Source: Chloroflexota bacterium (GTDB lineage Bacteria > Chloroflexota > Anaerolineae > Fen-1058). From it: a DNA stretch of 21,951 bases. Position numbers and translations under genes: made by a program. Below the pieces are notes generated by a model, which worked only from the letters and a program-made list of their open reading frames with translations, did no database searches and was not told the origin of the DNA. The stretch lies in the NCBI GenBank assembly GCA_016219235.1, contig JACRBO010000489.1:1-21951 (forward strand). The letters run 5' to 3'. Below, piece by piece: positions 1 through 8,800 of the stretch (its first letter is position 1; each line of letters starts with the position of its first letter).

Positions 1-615
1 CATTATTTGCACAGTGAAGTTGAGACGTTTGAACGCATCGAGATTCTGCGCGATCTGCGGCTGGGCGCCTACGATGTGGTCGTGGGCATCAACCTCTTGC
101 GCGAAGGCCTGGACCTGCCGGAAGTTTCGCTGGTGGCGATTCTGGATGCGGACAAAGAGGGCTTCCTGCGCAGCGAGACCTCGTTGATTCAGACCATCGG
201 CCGCGCGGCCCGCCACGTGCATGGCAAGGTCATCATGTATGCGGACAAGATCACGGATTCGATGCGGCGCGCGATCGACGAGACGAATCGCCGCCGCCAG
301 ATTCAGGAGACCTACAATCAGGAGCATGGCATCGAACCGGCCAGCATCGTCAAGGCGGTGCGCGATCTGATCAGCCATGAGTCGGCGTATACACTGGCTG
401 AAGAGCGCGAGTCGTATGTAGCCGGGGGCAAGATGCCCAAGGACGAACTGGCGCGCTTGATCAGAGATCTTGAAAAGGACATGAAGCAGGCGGCTAAAGA
501 TTTGGAGTTCGAGAAGGCCGCGCTGCTGCGCGATCAGATCATCGAACTGCGGCAGCAACTGGAAGCGAAGGACACGCGGCCCGAGTGGGAAAAGTTGCGC
601 GAGACAGCGGCATAG
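1..615 (+). CDS. uvrB: UvrB, excinuclease ABC subunit B (3' part, cut by window start)
   Basis: This is the C-terminal 204 residues of UvrB, the DNA-damage-verifying helicase of nucleotide excision repair, which acts with UvrA and UvrC in the cytoplasm. The reading frame is open from base 1 (His-Tyr-Leu-His-Ser-Glu), so the true start lies outside the window. Visible features are the end of the helicase core, with the motif VI segment QTIGRAARH at visible residues 64-72. The UvrB interaction region ([16 protein letters not shown]) follows. The C-terminal UVR domain lies at about residues 157-192 ([20 protein letters not shown]), the coiled-coil hairpin that contacts UvrC. The length downstream of motif VI fits a complete UvrB C terminus, so no truncation is seen at the 3' end. 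The stop codon overlaps the Shine-Dalgarno of the next gene, so the two may be co-transcribed. Identification is secure from the motif order. Confidence 0.97.
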   Translation, partial: HYLHSEVETFERIEILRDLRLGAYDVVVGINLLREGLDLPEVSLVAILDADKEGFLRSETSLIQTIGRAARHVHGKVIMYADKITDSMRRAIDETNRRRQIQETYNQEHGIEPASIVKAVRDLISHESAYTLAEERESYVAGGKMPKDELARLIRDLEKDMKQAAKDLEFEKAALLRDQIIELRQQLEAKDTRPEWEKLRETAA

Positions 616-622
616 GAGGCCG

Positions 623-1510
623 ATGATGACGACTGGTGGCCGCATCACGTATCTGGCTGATCCGCCGCGCCGCGTGCCGCTGACGGTGATCGCGTCCGCA
701 ATTCCGGGCATGATCGGTATGTTTGGCGCGGTCTTCTTTCTGGCCGGCATGTTCTTTGTCGCGATCTTCTCTGGCGATGTTCGCCCATTGGACGAACTGC
801 GTTTGAGTTCGGCTACGGCCACGGCCACCGCGACTGTGATCGAAGTGAACGAGACCAACGCCAGCGAGAACGATGAAGCGATCTACGAATATCGCTTCAC
901 GTTTCGCACCAGGAACGAGTCCGAAGTCAACGGCGCGAGTTATTCAACCGGCCAAATCTGGTCCAAAGGTGAGCGCGTGCCGGTGACGTATCTGCCCGAT
1001 AAGCCGAGCGTGGCGCAGTTGCAGGACACGCGGCGCACGCAGTTCCCGTGCTGGACGGCGCTGTTTGTCGGCATTTTCCCGCTCGTCGGCGGTGTGATGT
1101 TGTTGGTTGGCGCGGTGAGCGGCTGGCGGCAGATTCACTTACTGGCGACGGGTCGGTTGGCGTATGCGCGCTGGATCAACGTCACGCCGACAAGCACGAC
1201 CGTTAACGATCAGCCGGTGCTGAAGTATGCGTTTGAGTTTCAGGCCGAGGACGGTCAGCTGCATCAGGGGAATTCGAAGTCGTTGCCCAAAGCCCAGTTG
1301 GGCGATGAAGCCAGCGAGCCGGTCTTGTACCTACCCGCCAAACCCGATCGATCCATGCTGCTCGACGCGGTGCCCGTGCGCTACTCGCTGTCTGTTGATG
1401 GCAGCGGGCAGTGGGTCAGCGATGGCAATCCGTGGCCGCTGTTGTGGAGCGGATTGATCGGGTTGGGGGTGTTGGCTACGCTGGTGTTTGTGCTGTCGCG
1501 CTTTTTCTAG
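623..1510 (+). CDS. DUF3592-type membrane protein
   Basis: This 295-aa protein has three predicted membrane segments, at about residues 21-50, 143-167 and 272-292. Between them lie two soluble beta-rich segments of the DUF3592 type: residues 65-135 (ending in a YLPDKPSVAQL-like strand) and 175-250 (ending YLPAKPDRSMLL). The paired 'VTYLPDKP' and 'LYLPAKP' strands suggest an internal duplication of the domain. The function of the family is unknown to me; a role in the membrane envelope is only a guess. Two ATGs stand side by side at 623 and 626. The AGGAGG at 614-619 overlaps the uvrB stop and sits 3 nt from the first and 6 nt from the second, so 626 is the better-spaced start. The stop codon at 1508-1510 overlaps the stop codon of the convergent cupin gene. 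Confidence 0.8.
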   Translation: MMTTGGRITYLADPPRRVPLTVIASAIPGMIGMFGAVFFLAGMFFVAIFSGDVRPLDELRLSSATATATATVIEVNETNASENDEAIYEYRFTFRTRNESEVNGASYSTGQIWSKGERVPVTYLPDKPSVAQLQDTRRTQFPCWTALFVGIFPLVGGVMLLVGAVSGWRQIHLLATGRLAYARWINVTPTSTTVNDQPVLKYAFEFQAEDGQLHQGNSKSLPKAQLGDEASEPVLYLPAKPDRSMLLDAVPVRYSLSVDGSGQWVSDGNPWPLLWSGLIGLGVLATLVFVLSRFF

Positions 1511-1935
1511 ACACGCTCACGCCACAGCGCCCGCGTCAACTCGATCAACTGTCGGCGCTGATCGGCGCTCAACTCGACTTCGGGCGAATTGGCCGAGGTT
1601 GTGTCGCGGTTCTCCACGATCAGCACGGTGGCCGCTTCATCCAGCGTATGCGTGTGCCACGCGCCGCGCTTGACGTTGTATAGTTTGAGTGGCTGCATAT
1701 CCTCAGCGTAAATCGCGCCGACTGAGCCACCGCCTTCACCCAGAAACAAAATGCAGCGCCCGCTGAGCAAGACAAACACCTCGTCGGTCTCGTCGTGCCG
1801 CTGCATCTTGCCGATATTCTGCGGCAACAACTCGTCGATGTAGCGCAGAATCGCCACACGCCATTGACCATAGTCGATCAGGGGCCGATAGCCTTCGCCG
1901 GTGTAGTCACCGATTTCGAGTAGAGTTGGGTTCAT
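1507..1935 (-). CDS. Small cupin-domain protein
   Basis: This 142-aa protein has a single double-stranded beta-helix (cupin) fold. The metal-site pattern is recognisable: RHDETDE (His47, Glu49, Glu52) in the first motif and GAWHTH (His94, His96) in the second, separated by the LLSGRCILFL turn and the MQPLKLYNV strand. Proteins of this shape often bind sugars or act as epimerases or small-molecule sensors, but nothing here fixes a substrate. Its ATG overlaps the TGA of the upstream GH94 gene (ATGA at 1932-1935), so it is very likely translationally coupled to it and the last gene of the phosphorylase operon. A role in handling or sensing a product sugar is therefore plausible, as inference only. 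Its stop codon is shared in opposite orientation with the DUF3592 gene. Confidence 0.82.
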   Translation of the reverse strand: MNPTLLEIGDYTGEGYRPLIDYGQWRVAILRYIDELLPQNIGKMQRHDETDEVFVLLSGRCILFLGEGGGSVGAIYAEDMQPLKLYNVKRGAWHTHTLDEAATVLIVENRDTTSANSPEVELSADQRRQLIELTRALWRERV

Positions 1936-4667
1936 GATTTAGCCTTAAGAATCACTTCCAGTGTGTGTGCTTGAGCGGCGTCCAACGTCTCGATCGTGCT
2001 TCGCGCGATTACGGCTGTATCGCCGTCGCGCTCAAAGGGGATCGATGCGCCGTTAAGTTCAATCGTCGCGATATCATACTGATCGAAATTCAGCCCACCC
2101 GGATTGTGATAGACCACCTCCAACCGTTGGCCTGCAAACAACGTACTGACACTGGCGCGACCCGCCACATCGAATTGCGCAGGCACGAGTCTGGGCGACA
2201 GACTCAGATCACCCAATGTGCCCTTCATGCCGAAGACTTCCGTCACCAGTGTGAGTAAGTACCAACTCGCCGCGCCTGTTAAATACGGATACACCCCACG
2301 TCCGCGCGGCGTGATGTATTCGGGCAAGCCGGGATACATGCGGCTGACTTCAAAGTTCTGGCAGTGTTGATACAGGCCGGTCAAGACTTTGTAGCCTTCA
2401 TCGATTAAGCCACGTTGATACAGCGCGTTGGCATACATCACCGCCATGTGGCTGAACATCGCGCCGTTTTCCTTGTGCCCGAAGGCGAAGCCGAAGCAGC
2501 GTCCCAAATTCAAGAGTACTTCGCCGAAGTCGGTATTCAGCCGATAGCCGCCCACCCGCGGATCGTACAAATATCGATCGGCTGACCGTGCGATCGTGCG
2601 CGCCTGTTCGTCGCTGGCGACGCCGCTCATCAGTGTGAAGACTTGCCCTGTCAACGTCATCCGCACACCCAGTGGATGATCGCCCTCGACACGCTGGCCG
2701 TCGTTGTCGTAGTAGCCGTTGAACCACGCATAACCGTCGTGATTGGTGATCCATTCTTGAGCGCGCAGATGATTAAACAACCATTCGGCTTTGGCGTTGA
2801 GGTCGTCGGCCAGTTCGCGCACGTTCAGGCGGGCCTTCTGGCCGGAGAGCGTGTGACTGACGCTTTCAAAGTATTCATTTAAGCGCGCGTGCCTTCCCGC
2901 GATTGACGTGTAGTCGATGGGCGCGTACAGCGTGTCGAGCAGGGGCAGCATCTCGGCGGCGAGGTCGATGTGTGAAACGCCCTGTTTTTCCAGCATCAAC
3001 GCCAGTTCGCTCAACTGCTTCAAGTTGCCCGCATACATCGCGGTGAACGCCACACTCTCGCCGCGAGTGCGCGCCATGTCCAGCCCATCGTTCCAGTCTG
3101 CGCCTTCTAACCGGATGATGTTGTGTTCGCCGACGTTGAAGAATGGCGTGAGATGTTGAATCAGCAAATGCTCCAGCACCGTGCCGCGATACGTAGCGCC
3201 GTTGGCCGCGCACTGCTGCGTGCCTTGATCGGCTTGCCACTGATCGTCGCGCTGCTGCGTGCGATAGATCAAGCGATCCTTGAAGTAGGCTTGCTCGCGC
3301 AGCAGGAAATTCAGATCGCCCGTTTGATCGATGTAGAGTTTTGTCGTGAGCAGCGGCCACGCGCCGTGATCCATCCACACGCGCGGGATGTTGTTGCGGT
3401 CGGCCTTGAATTCACCCGGCGCGCTGCCGATGATGGTGGCATTGCTGCCATCGACGCGCACGCCTGCGAAGTTGCTGAAGAGCAGTTCGCTGACGTTGCC
3501 GGTTTCGGTGATCAACAGCGCCAGAATGTCCTGCCACAGATCGCGCCAGCCGCGCCCGCCGCGCCCGTAATCGTGATAGGGCAGCCACGAGTTGCCCGCC
3601 AGCCGACGCAAAGTCGGTTGTAACGTGACCCACTTCAACCACTGATCGAAGCGCTGATCGCCGGTGGCGACGTGCAGCGTGTCGAGTTTCTTCAACCAAT
3701 ATTGTTCAGTGTGAGTCAGCCACTCATCGAACTTGGCGGCCGTGCCGTAACGTTCGATCAACTCAGCGGGGGATGCGGCCTGATCGAGAATCGCCATGAT
3801 CACGATAAACGCGCGGCTTTGATCGGGGGCCAGCACGATCGGGGCGAAGCGCAATCCGCCGATCGATTCGTAACCATCGATCGAACAATTGGCCTTGATT
3901 CCGGGCACATCGCGCACGATTGCTTCCGGCCAATCGAGCGTGCCGCCTTCGCCGCTGAAGTCTTCGGCGAGCGGGAAGAATTCGATCGGGGCCACGCCGT
4001 TCTCATCCGCACCAAGCACCGCATAAGTGATGGCATTGGGCTGATGGCCGCGCTCGTCGAAGGACAACGTCGGTTTCACCGACACGCCGTACTTTGATGT
4101 GTGAGTGCGCTGCAACAATGAGGTGACGTGCCGATGATCACGCAAGTTGTCCGCCGAACGACCATAGATCGGGATGGCCGCCGTGGGCGTCAAGGTCAGA
4201 TCGTCATCGCCGATGTTCGTCAACGTGACGCACATCAGTTCGACGTGATCGGCGTCGGGCGGCACGAAGTTGGTCACGTCGGCGCGCAGGCCCAGCGTTG
4301 CGTTCATGCGGGTGAGCGTGTGCCACAAAAAACCCGCTTCGAGCTTCACATCTTCATCGTCGTTGAAACGTCGCGCGATCTGCGACGCGGAGTTGCCCGT
4401 CACCGACCACGCTTCTTTACCATCAACTTTGACCCAGAAATTGCGAGCCGCGCGTGAAGTGTGCAAATCCTCGACCGACACGGGGAGCGTTAAGAACGTG
4501 TTCTGATCGAGTTTGAGATCACCGTGCAGCGTGGGTGTGATCACCGACACGAGGCCGCGTTCATTGATCAGCGGGAAATACAGATAATTGCTGGCCTGCG
4601 GATCGATCAATTCAAACGTGCCGCGCTCATCGCAAAAGCGCCAGCCGTGGACAACCGGGTTAGTCAT
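1932..4667 (-). CDS. GH94 family glycoside phosphorylase, about 900-aa class (laminaribiose phosphorylase-like)
   Basis: This 911-aa cytoplasmic enzyme has no signal peptide. The GH94 layout is clear: an N-terminal beta-sandwich (about 1-300, with the conserved-looking LPVSVEDLHTSRAARNFW and SADNLRDHRHVTSLL segments), an (alpha/alpha)6 barrel, and a C-terminal jelly-roll strand region. Barrel motifs are YGRGGRGWRDLWQD (367-380), GADWNDGLD (522-530), which holds the general-acid Asp of the family, and PYLTGAASWYLLTLVTEVFG near the C terminus. GH94 enzymes invert: a beta-glucoside plus phosphate gives alpha-glucose-1-phosphate. From memory, length and N-terminal sequence fit the class of laminaribiose phosphorylase (beta-1,3) better than cellobiose phosphorylase, but this was not checked by search and the linkage is unassigned. 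A GAGG lies 5 nt before the ATG, and the gene follows the binding-protein-like gene by 16 nt. Confidence 0.88.
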   Translation of the reverse strand: MTNPVVHGWRFCDERGTFELIDPQASNYLYFPLINERGLVSVITPTLHGDLKLDQNTFLTLPVSVEDLHTSRAARNFWVKVDGKEAWSVTGNSASQIARRFNDDEDVKLEAGFLWHTLTRMNATLGLRADVTNFVPPDADHVELMCVTLTNIGDDDLTLTPTAAIPIYGRSADNLRDHRHVTSLLQRTHTSKYGVSVKPTLSFDERGHQPNAITYAVLGADENGVAPIEFFPLAEDFSGEGGTLDWPEAIVRDVPGIKANCSIDGYESIGGLRFAPIVLAPDQSRAFIVIMAILDQAASPAELIERYGTAAKFDEWLTHTEQYWLKKLDTLHVATGDQRFDQWLKWVTLQPTLRRLAGNSWLPYHDYGRGGRGWRDLWQDILALLITETGNVSELLFSNFAGVRVDGSNATIIGSAPGEFKADRNNIPRVWMDHGAWPLLTTKLYIDQTGDLNFLLREQAYFKDRLIYRTQQRDDQWQADQGTQQCAANGATYRGTVLEHLLIQHLTPFFNVGEHNIIRLEGADWNDGLDMARTRGESVAFTAMYAGNLKQLSELALMLEKQGVSHIDLAAEMLPLLDTLYAPIDYTSIAGRHARLNEYFESVSHTLSGQKARLNVRELADDLNAKAEWLFNHLRAQEWITNHDGYAWFNGYYDNDGQRVEGDHPLGVRMTLTGQVFTLMSGVASDEQARTIARSADRYLYDPRVGGYRLNTDFGEVLLNLGRCFGFAFGHKENGAMFSHMAVMYANALYQRGLIDEGYKVLTGLYQHCQNFEVSRMYPGLPEYITPRGRGVYPYLTGAASWYLLTLVTEVFGMKGTLGDLSLSPRLVPAQFDVAGRASVSTLFAGQRLEVVYHNPGGLNFDQYDIATIELNGASIPFERDGDTAVIARSTIETLDAAQAHTLEVILKAKS

Positions 4668-4683
4668 GATACCTCGTTCGAGA

Positions 4684-5883
4684 TTAAGCTTTGAGCGTCA
4701 ACCGCAGCCGGTTCGCCAACGGGCCGATGTGCCGATCGAGTATGGCGTCGAGTTTGGCTTCATTTGACGCCAGCACATCCTGCCAGATCAGCGGAATGAT
4801 GTCGACCAGATTCTTTTCGATCAGCCCCCACATGCGACCCGCCGGAAATGATCGACCGCGTTCAAACATGGGTAGATAAGCGTCATATGGCGGCGCTTGC
4901 AGCACGTCCGACGCTTGCAAGATGTGACGACGCGCGGGCAAACCGAAGGCGGGATAGAGCGTAGTTGGCGATTGGCGACCGGCCAGAAAATCCACCAGCT
5001 TCAGCGCCGCCGGGACTTTGCGGCTGTATTGCCAGATCGCCAGATGATAGCCGCCGACAAAGGGCACACCCACTATAGGCGCAACGCCGAGGTGCGCTTT
5101 GACGTGTGGATCAAAAGCTTGATCTTGCAAGAGCCAGTGACCGCTAAACGTCATGGCGGCCTGCCCCATGCGGAACAGCGTGTCCGATTGCACTTCGCCG
5201 CAATCGCGCGCGGCATCGAAGAGCGAGTAGCCCAGTCGAAAATACTGCCGCATACCCGCCAGCGCCGCCGGTTGATCCAGCACCAATGCGCCGTTGTGTT
5301 CGTCCAGAAAATCGCCGCCCGCGCCCCAGATGAAACTGGCTAAAGTGTGCAAGGCTAAACGCGAACGCTGGGTCGGTATCGCCAGCGGCAGCGCGACGCC
5401 GTTGTCATGCAAACGCGCCAGTGCGGCTGCCAGTTGCGCCGCTGATTGAAAAACATCGGCGGCTGACAGGCCCGCTTGCTCAAACAGATCGGTGCGATAA
5501 CAACAGATGCGCGTATCGGCCAGCCACGGCACGGCCCACACCGTCGGTTCAGTACCCGGCGTCTCATCGGCCAGCAGCGCGCTGCGCCAGTTGGCGGCGA
5601 AGAAATCCGCGGCTCCGCCCAGTGAGCGAATTTCCGACGGACTAAACGGCCGCAGCGCCGTCATGCGCACAAAGTCGCCCAGCCACGAAGTGCCAATCGC
5701 GGAGACATCCGGCCCATCGCCATACAACGCCATCTGCACCACTTTGGCCCACGCCCCCGCAAACGGCAGCACGGTCAGCCGCACTCGAATGCGCTGCCGG
5801 GTTTCAAAGTCGGCCAGCGCCGCTCGCAATTTGGCGATGGCGTCCGCGCAGTGATCGAAAACCGAAAACTCGATCTCTTCCAT
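4684..5883 (-). CDS. Solute-binding-protein-like protein without signal peptide (predicted cytoplasmic)
   Basis: This 399-aa protein has the fold and motifs of an ABC sugar-binding protein (SBP_bac_1 type): a first beta strand at residues 4-10, GDGPDVSAIGTSWLGDF near 55-70, VWAVPWLADTRICCYRTDLFEQAG near 115-140, and SFIWGAGGDFLDE in the middle. It starts MEEIEFSVF with no signal peptide, lipobox or hydrophobic segment. The ATG is only 5 nt after the stop of the upstream GH94 gene, with a GGAG 8 nt before it, so the start is well placed. The N terminus already matches the first strand of the fold, which leaves no room for a missed leader. The family normally works outside the membrane with ABC permeases. 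Here it sits between two cytoplasmic phosphorylases, which suggests an intracellular sugar-binding role (sensor, buffer or partner protein). That role is inferred, not known. Confidence 0.82.
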   Translation of the reverse strand: MEEIEFSVFDHCADAIAKLRAALADFETRQRIRVRLTVLPFAGAWAKVVQMALYGDGPDVSAIGTSWLGDFVRMTALRPFSPSEIRSLGGAADFFAANWRSALLADETPGTEPTVWAVPWLADTRICCYRTDLFEQAGLSAADVFQSAAQLAAALARLHDNGVALPLAIPTQRSRLALHTLASFIWGAGGDFLDEHNGALVLDQPAALAGMRQYFRLGYSLFDAARDCGEVQSDTLFRMGQAAMTFSGHWLLQDQAFDPHVKAHLGVAPIVGVPFVGGYHLAIWQYSRKVPAALKLVDFLAGRQSPTTLYPAFGLPARRHILQASDVLQAPPYDAYLPMFERGRSFPAGRMWGLIEKNLVDIIPLIWQDVLASNEAKLDAILDRHIGPLANRLRLTLKA

Positions 5884-5888
5884 GCCGG

Positions 5889-8800
5889 CTACTCCAGATA
5901 TAGATCGATGCGCGTCACATCACCGGCGCGCACTTTTTCGGCCCACATCGCCCCGATTGTGCCGTCGGCCATTTCAAGATCCTCGGTCGCAGTGATGTGC
6001 AGCACGACGCGGCGGATGTGCACGCCAGTATCAAACGTGTTGCGGCGCGACGGGTTGTGGTAGGTCACAGTGCAGTGACCGAGGAACTTGAACGAGAGTG
6101 TGCCTTCAGCCGTGAACAACCAACCGGGCACGATCGGTTTGAAGATCAACTGCAATTGATCGTCGCGCACGACAAACGGCTGCAGCCCCGTCAACATGAT
6201 CTGCCACATGCTCAGGAATTCCGCCGACGAACCGCTGAGCCGCGCCACAAAGCCCGCGCCGTGCAGTGACGGATCGGGGTGTGCGCTGCTGACCAGAAAC
6301 GATGAATTCTCCAACGGGCTGCGGCCATACGTTGGCGGATCGAGGAAAGGTACGAGCGCGGCCTTGAAGTCCTCGAAGAACTCGGCGTATAAACCGGCGC
6401 GCAGCACTTCCAGCAGATACTTGTATTCCATGTGCAGCCAGATCGATTCGTTCTCCAGCCAGCCGGGCGCGAAGACGCGCACCCGACCAAGGTCTGGCGG
6501 CTGATCGGCCAGCGAGGCGTTGACCTTGTACATCTTCAACGCACGATCAAATAACGGACTCGCCTTGACCTGTTGATACAAACGCGCCGCAGCCTCTTTT
6601 GAGCGGACCTTCAGCGCGTGGACCGGCCCTTCCAAAAACAACGGCAAAACATTGGCTCTAAAGGCTTTGGCGCGAATGTAAGGCCGACCTTGACCATCCA
6701 CTTGCGGCGTGCCATCGGCGTCCTTAATAATTTCGTAGTCGGTGACATCATATGTGAAATAGGTTGGCGGCAGTCCGTCGTTTAGTTCGATCGCGCGATC
6801 GATGCCCGCCGAAACCTTCGCGGCGAAGAGCGATAGTTGATCGACTAACGCCGTCCACTCAATCGCCTGTGTTTCGCCCGAAAGGCCCAATCGAATCGAA
6901 GCACGATAGTCTTCGCGTGCGGCAGCAACTTTGTCCCAGTAAGCGAAATCGCGTTGTGGATCAGACGAGCGATTGTAAGCCTGAAGTTGAGCAACAACTT
7001 CTTGGAGCAACGTGCTCAACTCGATCGGTAGTTCGAGCGAACCGGCTGGTTTCTCTTGCAGCGCATCGAGCAAGAAATTGATCAAGCGTTGCAGTTCAAA
7101 CGTCTCGGCCAGCGACGAGCCGAACAGGCCGGGCAAGCCGTTCAACGCATCGAACCAGCCGGGCCGCCCGCCTTCCATCTCGATTCCCATGCCGAACGGA
7201 TCGAGCGTGGCGAATTTGACCAGCGCCAGCGACACGAGTTTAGCAAACAGCGTTGTGCGGTAAATCTCGCCGCGCCCGTGATCGACGCGCAGCCAGTTGG
7301 GTTGATCGGCGCGTGAGGCGATCAGTTTGGCTTTCGCGTGATCGTCCAGCACCGCGCCGAATTGTCGCGGCTGGCCGTGCGCGAGAACGTACTTGCGCGA
7401 ACGCGGCTGAACGAAGGCGGGACTATCGAAGAAGGGCAAAGAGCGATCTTCAAATAGCAATGCGCGTTTTCGATCAGGATATACGGCGAGGTAACTGTCG
7501 ATCAGATCGAGGTTGTACGTCCAGTGATCAACCCAGTAGCCTTCGCCAAAGGTCGCTTCGATGTGTTGCTCGGCGCGGCCCATGACTTCCGCTAAGAACG
7601 CTTCCGGCCCAACGCGCAGTTGAACCTCCGCATCGACAATCTGCGTGAGCAGCTTGCCCGGCGTGAAGGGCCGCGCGATCACTGGGCGCAGCAATTCCGG
7701 CTGCGCGGCCAAGTCCAGCACGGCGGTCTGTTGATCGGGCGTCAGGGTGAAGGTGCTGCCCTGCGTGACCAGCGGATTGTAGCCGTCGGCTTGAATGAGG
7801 CTCATGAACATCCGCACATTGAAATCGCCGACGCGCGGATTGAAGAAAACATCGCTGCGGCGATTCTGGTTCACGTCGCGATAGTTGCCGTTGCCCTGCG
7901 AGTAGTATTCGGCGGCGAGGGTGAAGGCGTTGTAGTCGCGTTCCAGATCGCCGTGCTTGCGCGAGTAGAGGTGATAGACTTTGGCGGACGCATCCTTTGA
8001 CTCCGCGACGGGCGCATGCTGAGCGGAACGGAGTGGAGTCGAAGCACGCCCGTCAGACCGCGGCTCCCACGTCACCGGCCAACCGCCGCGAATGACGTTA
8101 TCGAGGAAGGTCTGGCGACAGTAGGCGTCGAAGAGCGGTTCGGATGTGTGCGTGTCGATCACGTCGGTGAGGCGCTGGGTCAGTGCGTTCGAGCGAGCGC
8201 GCATTTCGGCGAAGCAGGTGATATCGCTCAAGCGGGTTTGAATTGCGGCAAGTTTAGCCTGATGGCTGACGTGCCCATACACACTGTAAAGCGTGAGGGT
8301 TTGATCAGGCGCGAGAGTGGCCGTCGTGCCGAAGAACGCGCAGGGTGTTTTGCCGGTGGTGATCTGCCGTTCGCTCAACAGCCGGGCCAATGAGGCCGCG
8401 CCAAACCGATCGGGGGTGCTGAGGGTGGTATTTTGCCCGAAGACCACATTGGGATCGATCAGCGCGGGAAGCTGATCGGAATTAGCGAAGGCTAAAGCAA
8501 AGTGCCCGGCCTCGATCGTTTCGACTTCGGTGCTGTCGGCGACGCTGGCGCGCAAGCGATAAAACGGCGTGCCCGTGGTGTGATTGAAGACTTCCATCCA
8601 CGCTTCGACGGTGCGCCCGATTTCTTTTAAGACGGTGTTGTTGACACCGTACGGACTGATCGCAGGCAGGCCGTCGAGGACTTCGAGATCGATCGGGTGC
8701 GCCGAGATATTTTTCAGCGTGACTTGTCGTACCAGACCGGCGTAATCGGCGTTGGGTACGGTGAAGTAGACGACGTTGGTTTGCAGCCCGATCGCACGGT

